Shown here piece by piece: positions 32,749 through 43,944 of a stretch of 64,000 nucleotides of DNA. A program made the translations under genes and the position numbers. The DNA is from Mucidula mucida. Its lineage: Eukaryota; Basidiomycota; Agaricomycetes; Agaricales; Physalacriaceae. Within the stretch, counting starts at the first letter, position 1. Each line of letters begins with the position of its first letter. The notes below the pieces were generated by a model. It saw only the letters and a list, made by a program, of their open reading frames with translations, was not told the origin of the DNA and searched no databases. The stretch lies in NCBI GenBank assembly GCA_015501055.1, contig JADNYV010000006.1, forward strand, positions 248,001-312,000. The letters are read 5' to 3'.

Positions 32749-33980
32749 TCACGCGGCAGCAGCCACAGTATCCAACCCGTTGGCATACTGAAATTCCCCC
32801 GAGTTTTCGTGCTATCATAGGTTCAACGGAAGAACATGTCTGTGCGAACAAATCACATACCTCCCACATATCAATGGCAACTTGACAACTCTCGCGCACT
32901 ACACGGGGAGCGTCTTGCCGTGTCATCCATTCTCGTAGAATGGGAAGTGCTTCCGGGGTAGCGATCCCACCCAGAGCCTCGGCCGCCTCATGGCGAACCA
33001 TTTCAGACTCATTCGAGTCTTTCAAAACATCGATGAGGCAAGGGACGGAATGTGGCGACAGTAATTGACCAAAGACGAACGCAATTTCGTGTCTGATGTC
33101 TGGGTGAACAATCACCTCGTTGAAACGAGGAAACACCTACTTGAACAGCGCGCTATCGTCAGAAAAGCCTGCTGCAAGAGCATCCACAGCAGCTGGTGTG
33201 CCAATATTGCGAAGGGCAAACATGGCTCGGTACCGAACAAAAAGAGGAAGCTTCTTGTCAAGTAGTTTATTCTTCAGATCTTCGATGTTGGAGTCAGAGA
33301 GATCCTCCGGCCTAGGTGCGCCTGAAAGGAGACCACTAGTAGGCGGTGCGGGGTCGATGGATGTGTAGACACTAAACACAGGTGAGTTACATAGGATACT
33401 GCGAAGCAATTAGTACGAACGGGACGTTTTCTTCCTTATTTGTTTCAGCACGGTGTCGTTTACCCTCGTCCGAGTTGTTCCATTCGATCCTAGCAATGGC
33501 AATCTCGCATGTTTCTCGTACGCTTTCGTTGTCGTCGGAAAGAAATCGTTTCAGAACGGGAACGGATGTAGCTGAAGATATCGCGCCCATAGCTTCAGCG
33601 GCCTGACTCGTGAGATCTGAGTGTCAAGAACGGTGGATCGAAAAGGATGGCACCTCATGTCGAACCATCGGATCCTCTGCTGTATTGGCCAGGACAGATT
33701 CAAGCATTGGCAGAGCAGTGGTACTTTGGATTTGTCCGAGACAGTAGGCCAGTTCATGCTTCAATAATGCAGATTCATCCTGGAATCCTGTAGGCCAAAT
33801 GAGATCAAATGACTGATGAGGGAGCGAGAACGAGCCTTGGGATATTATTTGGATGGCTTCCTCGGACTTGAATGATTTCAGAGTGAAGAGGGCTCGAAAT
33901 CGATTATGAAGAAGAACATTTCCGGACGTGTTGAGGAGCACGTCTTCGAGATTTTTCAACTCATCTACAGTGACGGCCAT
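32749..33980 (-). CDS. LIA1: Deoxyhypusine hydroxylase (DOHH)
   Basis: HEAT-repeat di-iron monooxygenase completing hypusine on translation factor eIF5A. Start at 33980, [20 protein letters not shown]. Four metal-binding His-Glu pairs are visible: [41 protein letters not shown] and [13 protein letters not shown], so all eight ligands are in place. Between the halves is [20 protein letters not shown]. The C-terminus needs a last intron: VAIDMWE joins [18 protein letters not shown], ending at 32749. About six introns. It is divergent from MRT4 with only 60 bp between start codons. Confidence 0.93.
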
Positions 33981-34040
33981 GATCAAGAAATTTGCAGTTG
34001 CCAAATATAGCACACATCTTGCTTCCTCCATCCCTCCATC
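33981..34040. promoter_or_regulatory. 60-bp bidirectional promoter, DOHH / MRT4
   Basis: Only 60 bp separate the divergent ATGs, so the promoters must overlap the first exons or each other. Pyrimidine-rich (tcctccatccctcc) before MRT4. Confidence 0.5.
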
Positions 34041-34987
34041 ATGCCCAAATCAAAACGTTCCAAAGTCGGTGAGTATACAAATTATTGAAGAATTTCGACC
34101 TCTGACTTTTCTCAGTATCTCTCACAAAGGTCGCCAAAAAGACCAGAGACCAAAAAAATGCCATGATGCAAGAGGTCTGTACAACGATTTGTTTCCACCT
34201 ACACACTCCGATTGAACACCTCTTAAAGGTGCAAAGCAATGCTGAAAAATGGCAGTACTGCTGGCTATTTGAAGTCGGAGCGATGCGCAACTCTCATCTG
34301 AAAACCGTACGGAATTTGTGGAAAGAGTCCGTCCTGTTATTTTCGGAACTGAAAAACAATCTAATCCATGTTCTAGTACTGCACGGATATTCTTTGGCCG
34401 CGGGGCAGTCATGGCGAAGGCACTGGGACTTACACCAGAGGAGGAGCACAAACAAGGGATCCACAAGCTCGCCAAAGTGCGCCGATCAGCATTTTCTTTT
34501 TACGATCAACTAACGACTCGTCTCCCAGCAAATAAAAGGCCAAGTCGGCATACTATTCACCAACACCGAGCCGAAAGAAGTCATAGAATGGTTCGCAGAC
34601 TTTAAACAGCCCGATTTCGCAAGAGCAGGCAACGTCGCGAGCCGAACGGTTGTCCTACCTGTTGGCCCCGTCATGCGACATCACTCCGATCCCCCAGAGC
34701 CCTTTCCACACAACGAAGACCCACAATTACGGAAGCTCGGTTTGACTACAACGATGAATCGCGGTGTACCGACATTAACAACCGCGCACAAGCTGTGTGA
34801 AAAGGGAAAGACGCTTTCCAGCGAACAAGCGCAGCTGTTGAAGCTGACTGGTGAAAAAATGGTGGTCTTCCGCGTGGCCTTGTTAGCACGCTGGGACGCA
34901 GCCACTGGTGACATTACACAGATGCCACACGAATCACTCCCTACGGATGGTGGTGTTGGCGATGACGACGACATTATGAGCGAGTAG
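34041..34987 (+). CDS. MRT4: Ribosome assembly factor MRT4
   Basis: uL10-like nucleolar factor that occupies the P0 site on pre-60S particles and is later replaced by P0. ATG at 34041 opens MPKSKRSKV; after an intron come SLTKVAKKTRDQKNAMMQEV and further exons with KWQYCWLFEVGAMRNSHLKT, ARIFFGRGAVMAKALGLTP and EEEHKQGIHKLAK. From about 34530 one exon encodes QIKGQVGILFTNTEPKEVIE, ASRTVVLPVGPVMRHHSDPP, PHNEDPQLRKLGLTTTMNRG and LSSEQAQLLKLTGEKMVVF. The C-terminus is acidic (DDDDIMSE) and lacks the P-stalk tail, as expected of Mrt4. About five introns. Confidence 0.92.
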
Positions 34988-35150
34988 AAGAGTTTGTTGT
35001 ACGATCTATCTTGTATTCTTTGCTAGAATGGTTACCCTGTTCGCGTTGGTTTGTTGACACTTGATACATGCGATTCCATAATGTTATTGGGATTCATGAT
35101 GTACATGCCAAGCGTAATGCTACGAATCATTGCAATGAGGAAAGATAAAA

Positions 35151-36291
35151 CTAAAATTCGATGATAACTTTGAGCGCGTTGTTCTTAGCTGCAGCATGGA
35201 ACGTTGAATATGCGTTGACCATGTCGGCAAACTTGAAGGAATGCGTCCCGAGAGTGCCGGCACGGATTCGTCCAGACTCGACGAGTTTGAGAAGCATACC
35301 GGTGCTGACAGCATCAACGAGACGGGTTGTGATAGCTGGTCAAGAACATCAGAACAAGTCAATGAATGTAATAAAGAAGGACTGACTGATATTCCTGTCC
35401 CACAGTTTCTCCAGATGGAGATCGACCTTGGTACCGTGGACACCCAAGTTTGCAATGGTCCCTCCAACGGCGACAACATCCTGGCAAAGTTTGAACGTGG
35501 CTGGAACGCCGACTGCCTCGATAACAGTGTCGACTCCCAATCCACCGGTGATGTCCATGACCTGCTGGATCGCATCAGGACCCGACACCACAGTGTGAGT
35601 CGCCCCGAGAGACGCGGCCTGCTTCAGGCGGTTTGCGTCCAAGTCGATGACGATGAGTTTGGAAGGCGAATATAGCTGCGAGGTTATCACCGCGCCCAAG
35701 CCTACTGGTCCAGAACCAACGATGGCCACCGTGGAACCGGGTTGCACGCGCCCATTCAGCACACCGCATTCCAGCGAAGTGGGGAGCACGTCACTGAGCA
35801 TGACTTGGTCAGCGTCGGACGCGCCTGCGACCATGGGGTGCATACTCGCGTCGGCATGAGGAATGCAAACGTATTCAGCCTGGGTGCCGTCGACGGTATT
35901 TCCAAGGACCCAACCACCGTCCGTGCAGTGGGAGGGCATACCGCGACGACAGTAGTAGCATGCTGAGCAAGAAGTGATGGCGGAAATGATGACGCGGTCA
36001 CCAGCCTTGAAGGACTTGACGGCGGGACCAACAGATTCGACAACGCCAACGCCCTCATGGCCAAGGATGCGTCCTTTGGTACATGTCGGCACGTCGCCTT
36101 TGAGAATGTGAAGGTCGGTGCCTGCATTTCGTGTGTCAATACGCGTCGAAACTGATGGGCGGACAAAGCGTACCACAAATAGAGCCTTTCGACATTTTCA
36201 CAACAGCATCGGTGGGTTTGGCGATCTGAGGGATGGGCCGCTCCTCGATGACGGGGGTGGGGGTACCATTGTAGACGAGAGCTTTCATCAT
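35151..36291 (-). CDS. Zinc-dependent alcohol dehydrogenase (MDR family)
   Basis: NAD(P)-dependent medium-chain dehydrogenase. Start at 36291, MMKALVYNGTPTPVIEERPI; the second codon is also ATG. Catalytic zinc residues: Cys in GSICGTDLHILKGD and the GHE of GRILGHEGVGVVE. The structural zinc site is complete, CSACYYCRRGMPSHC. The nucleotide fold shows VAIVGSGPVGLGA, and LIVIDLDANRLKQA carries an Asp after the second strand, which favours NAD. The end reads ADMVNAYSTFHAAAKNNALK, stop at 35151. Two introns (near 35340-35392 and 36122-36171). Substrate not deducible. Divergent from PRP38. Confidence 0.9.
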
Positions 36292-36602
36292 GATGGGCAG
36301 GCTGTGTGAGGTGGAATGGGGAGACGAGCAACATCCGAGCGGATATTTAAGCAGCAAGTAAGATCACAGGGTGAGAGCTCAGAGATAGGAGCGCAGCGTT
36401 CTGGAAGGAAATGCCAAGTTGAATCGCGGAAGCAAAGGTCAGGAGTGTCACCAGAAAGGACCCATGAGGCTGATAGCAAGGAATATATTGAAATGTCGCG
36501 TAAGAGACAGCATCCCATGAACGCAGGACGAGACCACGGGGACGCGGAAGAGGCGATCTGGGGTCAAAATAATATCCGGCAACCGCCGATCATACTTTGC
36601 TC
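36292..36602. promoter_or_regulatory. Bidirectional promoter, alcohol dehydrogenase / PRP38
   Basis: 311 bp between divergent starts. An AT-rich stretch (gatatttaag) near 36341-36350 could serve the dehydrogenase. Nothing else recognised. Confidence 0.4.
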
Positions 36603-37563
36603 ATGGCCAACACTACTGTCACCGGTGCACAGGCCATTCACGGCCAAAATCCACAGGTAGGATCGAAGGAGTGCTCGCAAACAGATCTTGACGTTTTCAG
36701 TTCCTAGTCGAGACTGTAATACGGAATCGCATCTATGAAGCCAACTACTGGAAGGAACATTGTTTTGCGTTGACTGGTGCGCCATCCGACTTTGCCATGT
36801 GTAGCGCTAATACGGCCGCAGCGGAGAGTCTCATCGACAAGGCCATTGGACTCAAGTATATCGGGGGTGTCTTCAGCAATCAACGGCCAACAGAATTCAT
36901 GTGCCTCTTGCTCAAGCTCTTGCAAATTCAGCCAGAAAAGGAGATTCTCATTGAATACCTGCAAGCAGAAGACTTCAAGTGCGTTCATTGGCCGCTGTCC
37001 ATCTCCTTTCTCTTACCTAGCAACAGATATCTACGCGCTCTAGCCGCGATCTATATACGAATGACATTTAGGGCTGTGGAGGTATACGAACTCCTGGAAC
37101 CCTTAATGAAGGACTATCGAAAGTTACGAGTGAGGAGTACAGGTCTGTATATTCTCCACCCCAAGGAGCATCGTCTCACTGCAGCACAGATGGCTATTCA
37201 TTAACATTCATCGATGAATTCGCGGACTCTCTGCTTTCTGAAGAGCGCGTGTGTGATATCATCATGCCTCGAATAGCCAAGCGGCAAGTGCTAGAGGAAA
37301 ATGGAGACATTGGCCCCCGGAAGAGTCGTCTACTGGATGCCTTGGAGGGCAAAGAGGAAGAAGAGCATGGCAGGAGTGGTAGTCAGAGCAGGAGTGCAAG
37401 TGGGAGCAGACCAAGTGCCAGCCGGAGTCGGAGTCGGACACCATCAGACGCGGGCTCGCGCTATGTATCACGTAGCCCTTCGAGGTCACGTTCTGGTTCG
37501 CGTTCTCCATTCCGTTCACGCAGTCGTAGTATCTCGCCAGACAGAATGGAAACAGATTCATAA
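36603..37563 (+). CDS. PRP38: Pre-mRNA splicing factor PRP38
   Basis: U4/U6.U5 tri-snRNP component required for spliceosome activation. Start at 36603, MANTTVTGAQAIHGQNPQ; exon 2 begins FLVETVIRNRIYEANYWKEH, then AESLIDKAIGLKYIGGVFSN, PTEFMCLLLKLLQIQPEKEI, YLRALAAIYIRMTFRAVEVY and LLEPLMKDYRKLRVRST, the complete PRP38 domain. After another intron come FADSLLSEERVCDIIMPRI and an SR-rich tail from about 37365 (many RS and SR dipeptides), ending PDRMETDS. Four introns. The stop lies 9 bp from the stop of the converging uL15m gene. Confidence 0.93.
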
Positions 37564-37572
37564 TAAACAGTA

Positions 37573-38505
37573 CTAGTGCTTCTTGACTTTGCGCATATCA
37601 AACTCTTGTTTGCGCCATGCACCGAGCTCTTTTGCCAGCGTCTTCCAGCGATCTTGTACGAACGGCAGGTCGCCCAGCTTTTCGAGGAATGGAGGGGACA
37701 GGTAGCCACGGTTCCGGTCTCTGCCATACCAAACTGGATGGAATGATGAGGTGAGTTGATGAGACAGATAAAAGACATACCAATGTCCTCGCGTCGCGTC
37801 GGAGCGGCTTCTGTTCGGTCGGTGCGGCCGTCGATACAATCCCGGAGAGCGAGAGGGTTGTAGTATTTACAAACGACCGTTCCACCATTGGCCTCGATGG
37901 CTTTGACAGCGCTTTTTGACGCGCGCGAAGGGGTGATCCAGATTTTGCTCTTGAAGAATGGCGAACCCTAAATCCTCGAATGAGATATGCACACTCCGAA
38001 TGGCCCAAGCGACGCACGTCTCCCAGGAGTTTGATACCGTCGTGGGCGTCGTGTATGCATCCGCTCAGCAACAGCTCGCGGGCGGTGATAGGTTGCTCAG
38101 GCGAAGAGGTTATACGTCCTTGGTCAATCCAAAACTGCAACCGGTCAAGATTGACGGCCGCCCATGTCTTGGTATTGCTGTGCGACGGTCAGCGTTGGCT
38201 TTGGACAACGACGCGAAGGACAGACTAGTTGTAAAAACCTCGTTTGGGGAACAATTTGGTAATGGGGGTCTGTCCTCCCTCGAATCCAGGCTTGATTCCA
38301 GCGCCAGAGCGGGAGTTCTGACCGTTATGACCGCGTCCAGAGGTTCCTCCATAATTAGAGCCTTGACCTCGGCCGACACGTTTTTGCTGGTACAATGGGT
38401 TCATGTTCGTCTTGTAGACAATAAAAAGAATACCTTTTGTTGAGACCCGCGAGCAGGGCTCAGGTTGGCCATGGTGACCCGAGCTGCTCGCAAACGCGAC
38501 GCCAT
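37573..38505 (-). CDS. MRPL10: Mitochondrial ribosomal protein uL15m
   Basis: Large-subunit protein of the mitochondrial ribosome. Start at 38505, [20 protein letters not shown], a basic targeting leader. After a short intron follow [20 protein letters not shown] and [20 protein letters not shown], the hallmark uL15 RNA-binding loop. Next [19 protein letters not shown] and [20 protein letters not shown], then [20 protein letters not shown] and [20 protein letters not shown] in a mitochondria-specific extension ending DMRKVKKH at 37573. Four introns. Divergent from MOD5 with 41 bp between starts. Confidence 0.92.
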
Positions 38506-38546
38506 GAGATCGAGAAGAGAAAGTGGTCCTGCCTAATTCGGCAGAC
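38506..38546. promoter_or_regulatory. 41-bp bidirectional promoter, uL15m / MOD5
   Basis: The two start codons are 41 bp apart on opposite strands. Either the 5' leaders are almost absent or core promoters lie inside the opposing coding region. Confidence 0.5.
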
Positions 38547-40245
38547 ATGACTCTTCCTCTTCGCCCTCTCGTCGCGATTATTGGTACAACTGGCACTGGG
38601 AAAACTAAACTTGCGGTAGAGCTAGCCAAACGTCTAGCAACGTCCGACGTCTGCAATGGCGCCGAGGTCATCAACGCCGACGCCATGCAGGTCTACGCTG
38701 GCATGGACATCATAACCAACAAGGCCACCGCCCACGAAATGCAAGGCGTCAAGCACCACCTCATGGCGTTTCGCCAGCCAGGACAGCAGTACACTGTCGG
38801 GGAGTGGGTCTCGGATGCCATGAAGATTGTAAGTCGCGACGGACTCTACAAATTGTGATTCTCATGCTTCAATAGATTGGCGACCTTCATTCGCAAAACA
38901 AAGTACCTATCATCGTCGGTGGTACTTCGTACTGGATACAGCATCTCATATTCCCTGGAAGCGTAAATTACGAGGAACCCAAAACAGAGGACTCGTCTAC
39001 AATATCTCCAGAGTTGGCCCAGTCTCTTTCTCAGCTCCCTCCAGAGCTCCAGGACCTCTATCATACGTTACCTGAAACTGTCTCTGCAGATGATGATGAT
39101 AGTGCACTTGGCATGTATAAACTTCTCAATGCTCTTGATCCTCGAATGGGCGCACGATGGCACTGGAACGATACTCGCAAAGTCCTTCGTAGTCTGGCGA
39201 TCATCAAGACTTCGGGACGTTTAGCAACAGATCGCGTCCTCAATCAGTCTCAAGTCACTCATACCCCAAGGTACTTTTACTAGTCGCGAATTTCATTTTA
39301 ATGTTCACGCGACACTAACAGATATCGTTCATTATTATTCTGGCTCTACGCCAAAAACTCAGCAATCCATCCAAGACTGGATGCACGCGTCGATGACATG
39401 CTATCGGTTAGTCTATCAACGCTATACGTATTCGTATGCTCAGGACCTGCCAGAGAGGTCTCATTGACGAAGTTCGCGCACTCTTGGACATCAAAGACTC
39501 ATCTGGGAACCAAGACCTAGACTTTACAACTGGAATCTACCAGTCCATTGGTATGTTTAGTCGTCGATAAAGCGAGGGTGAATTTGATGTGAAACAGGCT
39601 ACAGAGAGTTCTACAACCACCTGACCCTTCCGCAAAGCAGCGAAACCGTGTTGAGTTCGGCCGTAGAGGCAATGAAGATCTCGACGCGCCAGTATGCTAA
39701 ACGACAAGTGTCGTGGATTCGTAATAAACTATTGCCAGAGGCGCAAACTGCGAATCGGAATGGAAAGTTCGTGTCGACGTACCTTTTGGACGTTGCAGAC
39801 TTGGACGATTGGCCGAAGAGCGTTCAGGCTCCGGCCTTCAAAATAACAGAGGGTACGCGTCTCGATCAAGACTTTTTGGCGTATTAATCAAGGCTGGCGC
39901 TAGATTTCCTAAAGGGAACGCTTGATCTCGACCCTCAGAGTCTCTCAGATATAGCAAGAGAGATGTTGACCTCTCCCGAGCGCGAGACTGAGTACGTAAC
40001 AAGTTCCGGATACTCTTACGATAGGCTAACCCGTTTTCAGTCCCATCTCCCGCCTCGACGCTCGTAAGAAGATCGTTTGTCCGCAGTGTACGGTCGATAA
40101 GGATAGGCCCGTACTCATCGATGAGAACCTTTGGGATGAGCATCAGAAGGCTCGCGTTCATCGTCGCCGTATCCAAAGCGGACAGAAAAAGGACCAATAC
40201 CTACGTTATCTGCGTAGCCAGAGCGGAACGCAGGATCTGGAATGA
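38547..40245 (+). CDS. MOD5: tRNA isopentenyltransferase (MOD5/MiaA) with zinc finger
   Basis: Transfers dimethylallyl to A37 of tRNAs reading UNN codons (i6A). ATG at 38547, [20 protein letters not shown], gives the P-loop directly, and the next motifs are [58 protein letters not shown] and the [16 protein letters not shown] block. Further exons carry [47 protein letters not shown] and [20 protein letters not shown]. The C-terminus has the eukaryotic finger CPQC with [13 protein letters not shown]. Seven introns, all consistent in frame. The Arg-poor N-terminus gives no strong mitochondrial signal. Confidence 0.92.
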
Positions 40246-40583
40246 AGGGCGATGCGGTACAGCTGATGTGGTTGACCCGTTCCGGTTAAATTTTCACACA
40301 TGCTGTTCAGGCAGTACCACATCCCGTTCTTGCTCTGTCCGCAGTAGTTTGAACACAGCATCGCGCTGCGAGCCAAGCAAGCTTTTGGAACTCGCTAGAG
40401 TAACGTTTCTCTCGGTTTACTGGCGAGAATTCGTTCCTCGTTCCTCGATCGTCATACCTCATGCGTGCTGAAATACTATTTCCACTAAATCAACGACGAC
40501 GTCAGACGGTTGCTCCATATATGTCCGACAATTTCTAGGACGCGAACTGCGGAGTGTGACGTCGTCATCCACATTGCTCCGCC

Positions 40584-40590
40584 TTATAAG
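40584..40590 (+). promoter_or_regulatory. TATA-like element before the SUR7/PalI gene
   Basis: TTATAAG about 92 bp before the ATG at 40682. Confidence 0.35.
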
Positions 40591-40681
40591 CCAGCGTGAG
40601 ATCGTGGATAGTCTCAGCCTAACGACCTGTTCTTCACGCCCACGACTATTTTCGACGAATTCACCGCCTTGATCTCATATC

Positions 40682-41413
40682 ATGGCCGCATCTCCTGCTC
40701 TCCCAGGTCTCTTGCTTTGCTTTGCAGCGACCGTGCTTCTCATCTTTGTGTATGTCTAACGCAGTACTTACACTTAAACCTCCGCTGACCTTTGGTACAG
40801 TTGTGTATCGAGTCCTACATGGGAGAAGATATCATTCCTGAATGTTGGACCTACACATTATGGTGTATTTGGTTTCACCGGATCTTCCACTGGCATCGGT
40901 TACAAATTCCAGGCTAATCAGCTGGGATTAAAGTATGTTTACATTGCGTTCTGAGAAATCTTTACTTACAACTTCACAGCTCTGACAGCCGTCTCGACAA
41001 TATAAACACCTCTGTCATCAACAACCTGACGAAAACACTGATCCTTCATCCCATCGCTTGCGGACTGCAGGACTGGCTGTTCTCTTTGGCATTTGTGGCG
41101 CAGGCGTACGTTCGCTTCATCTCATTTCATGACGCACTCACTTATCATTTGTCTAGTACCATCGTGTTGGAACGATCATGATGAGTTTGTTCGCTGCTCT
41201 TGCAACCATAGTAACTCTGGTCGCATGGGTGCTCGATATGGTGTTATTCGGTATCGTGCACAACGCATGCGTGACCAAAACATCGATGCGCAATTCGGCA
41301 ATGCTCTTTGGTTAACCTTGGGTGCCCTTGTAGCTTTGCTCCTGGCGTTTTGTTCGAGCGCATGTGGCGTATTTGGCAGCTATAGGCGGAAGAGGGAGGC
41401 CGCCAAGTTCTAA
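40682..41413 (+). pseudogene. SUR7/PalI-family membrane protein with two apparent frameshifts
   Basis: Four-pass membrane protein of the SUR7/PalI (pH-response/eisosome-associated) family. Start at 40682, MAASPALPGLLLCFAATVLL (TM1), then SSPTWEKISFLNV, HYGVFGFTGSSTGIGYKF and NNLTKTLILHPIACGL. Near 41067-41075 the frame must move by one base to continue AGLAVLFGICGAG (TM2); after an intron come YHRVGTIMMSLFAALATIV and VAWVLDMVLFGI (TM3). Near 41260 a second one-base shift is needed to reach MRDQNIDAQFGNALWLTLGA and ALLLAFCSSACGVFGSYRRK (TM4), stop at 41411. Both shifts are restored by adding one base, and intron phases fit only with them. It is either a young pseudogene or an indel-affected consensus. 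Confidence 0.7.
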
Positions 41414-42048
41414 GTTGGGTGAGAGAACTGTGTTGATGACGGTTACTCGCCCATTTTGTATTATTATCGGACGCTTCATTTCAACCTTCGCTTCTTTCTT
41501 ACTGTATCCTTATACATACCACTTGACTAGTACTCCGCATGTTACTTTCAAACTGAAATTGTTATCCGCTTGCCCCAGTACTACAAATGCGGCTATGCGT
41601 GGCAACAGTCAGTCGAGTTGTTATTCAGTAGTGGCGGATATGCAGGTAAATACGTGTGCAGACGTGAGAATGAGAGAAGAAACCCATATTCGTCGGAGTC
41701 AAGTACAAATTCGGTCGATGACCGTGAGGCGCATGTTGTCGAAAGACTCGGACTCAGGCTGAAGAAAACTGTCCAGACAATGTCGACAACGTTAACCTCG
41801 ACACGCTGAGGTTGCTGATTCCTATACATAGGCAGCTACGCAATGCTCGCGTGCAAGGGGACCCTTCATCCATGTCGTTCGTTGCACCATGCTTGCAATG
41901 AAATCACCCGTGAACATACTGCGCGATCAGGAAGGTCTTCAAAATGACGTCGGTGACACCGTGAGAAATAACTGCCTAGTCTGTTACTGATCGCATTTTG
42001 ATCGACTGAATTTTTGTTGCTCAACTCGCTGACGCTCAGACTGACAAA
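41414..42048. other. Intergenic, 635 bp
   Basis: 3' region of the SUR7/PalI gene and promoter of NLE1. Overlapping open frames on both strands (41364-41829) show no recognisable content. Confidence 0.4.
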
Positions 42049-43910
42049 ATGGCGACACTTCTCCCACCTCCAAAAAGACAGAAAGTCTATCATGGTATCG
42101 AGAAACCTGTAGAGGAACCCGCAAGGCCATCACCCAACATCCTTGTTCAATTCGTATCCGATGATGATGGCAGTCCAATCGCTCCGGCGGTCAGCCTTCC
42201 TGCGAATGTCTCAAGGGAGGGATTAGAGGCGCTAGTGAACAAGCTTAAAACCAGTGTATGTTCCCGTTTTAGATATTTTACAAGGTACTCATAATAGTTA
42301 GGATGAAGATCCTGTACCATTCTTATTCCATGTGTCCCTACCGAATGACCAGGGAACCTCGACCAGCGCGCCCGCACGCATTGTCATAGCAAAATCAATA
42401 CAACAAGACCTCCTTGAGCATTCATCCAATGCATTTACCGAGGAAGATGTCATCACTGTACATTGTTCACCTCAGAGTGTATTTCGAGTCCGACCTGCGA
42501 CGCGATGCTCTTCTACACTTGGAGGTATCTATCCCGAACGACTTGCCATACATGCATTGTTGACATCTAACTTCAGGACACACATCACCTATTTTATGTG
42601 CATCATTCTCCCCCACCGGCGACTTTCTGGCTACTGGATCCGGAGACACGAACGCTCGCCTGTGGAATCTACACACTGAGACTCCATCGCATGTGCTGTC
42701 AGGTCACAAGGGCTGGGTCCTTTGTGTCGAATGGGAGGCCATGGAGCGAAAATTAGCAACCGGTGGACATGATGGGCACGTTAGACTATGGGACCCAAAA
42801 ACTGGAAAACCGATAGGTGACGCGCTCAAGGGACATTCCAAATGGGTTACTTCACTCTCCTGGGAGCCAATCCATATGTAAATACACGTCCCATTTTCTT
42901 CGTTATCATGCTGAATTTGAGAAAATAGAAACGCCACCTCCCCTCGTCTTGCCTCATCGTCTAAAGACAGCACGGTGCGCGTATGGAACACGGCAACAAG
43001 GCGAGTAGAGTACACCCTCGGTGGACATACCGCTTCCGTTAACGTCGTCAAATGGGGTGGAGTAGGCAATGGCGTCCTATACACCGCCTCAAGCGACCGC
43101 ACTGTGCGTGTGTGGGACGCGTCCAACGGACGAATGCTACATATACTCAAGGACCACGCGCATTGGGTCACAACACTTGCTTTGAATACTGACTTTGTGT
43201 TGAGAACTGGTCCGTTTGATTATACCAACAAAGTGCCCAAGTCAGATGATGAGGGTAATACAATGTCTTGCTCAGTTTTCAATATTAACTAATGGTTTGA
43301 TAGCGAAGCAACTCGCTCTTGAACGTTACAAAGCCCTTCTATCGAGTACGCCTGAGTTGTTGATCTCGGGTTCAGACGACCACACCCTGTTTCTGTGGTC
43401 CCTCTTCCCCTCATCGTCACCATCTTCAAGTCCTCCAGAGGCCGGAAAGCTTAAGCCTCTTACCCGACTCACAGGACACCAGCGGCAGATATCTCATGTC
43501 GCTTTCTCTCCCGATGGTCGCTGGGCTGCATCCGCTGCCTGGGACAATAGTGTGCGATTGTGGGAGGGCCGTACGGGCAAATTCGTCGCGACGCTCAGAG
43601 GACATGTCGGTGCAGTGTACCGGCTGACGTGGAGTGCGGATAGCCGCCTGCTCGTGAGTGCCAGCAAGGACAGCACTTTGAAAGTGAGCGTTGCCACTTG
43701 GCCGGTTTTCAGTGACTGATCAGCTGTAGGTCTGGGACCTCAAAACGTACAAGATAAAAACGGATCTGCCTGGTCATACAGACGAGGTATATTGTGTCGA
43801 CTTTGTCGCTGATAAGATCGTCAGTGGTGGCAGGGATCGGACAGTTAAAATGTGAGTTTGGTGTTCTTTTGCTTTCTCTCGCTCATGGTCCTTGTAGATG
43901 GAAGAATTAA
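42049..43910 (+). CDS. RSA4: Notchless/RSA4 WD40 ribosome-assembly protein
   Basis: Nuclear pre-60S factor released by the Rea1 ATPase through its N-terminal ubiquitin-like domain. ATG at 42049, MATLLPPPKRQKVYHG; the NLE domain includes ILVQFVSDDDGSPIAPAVSL and FRVRPATRCSSTLGGH. Eight WD repeats follow, among them FLATGSGDTNARLWNLHTET, KLATGGHDGHVRLWDPKTGK, LASSSKDSTVRVWNTATRR, LYTASSDRTVRVWDASNGR, LLISGSDDHTLFLWSLFP, WAASAAWDNSVRLWEGRTGK, LLVSASKDSTLKVWDLKT and IVSGGRDRTVKIWKN. The last six residues lie in a tiny final exon ending TAA at 43910. Seven introns; the frame is intact throughout, unlike both neighbours. Confidence 0.93.
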
Positions 43911-43944
43911 TGAAATGCTTCCTATATCGGTGCTGAATCAATAG

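Noticed and set aside
41364..41829. Overlapping frames on both strands after the SUR7/PalI gene
   Set aside because: Low-complexity, no splice support, typical chance frames in a GC-balanced spacer.
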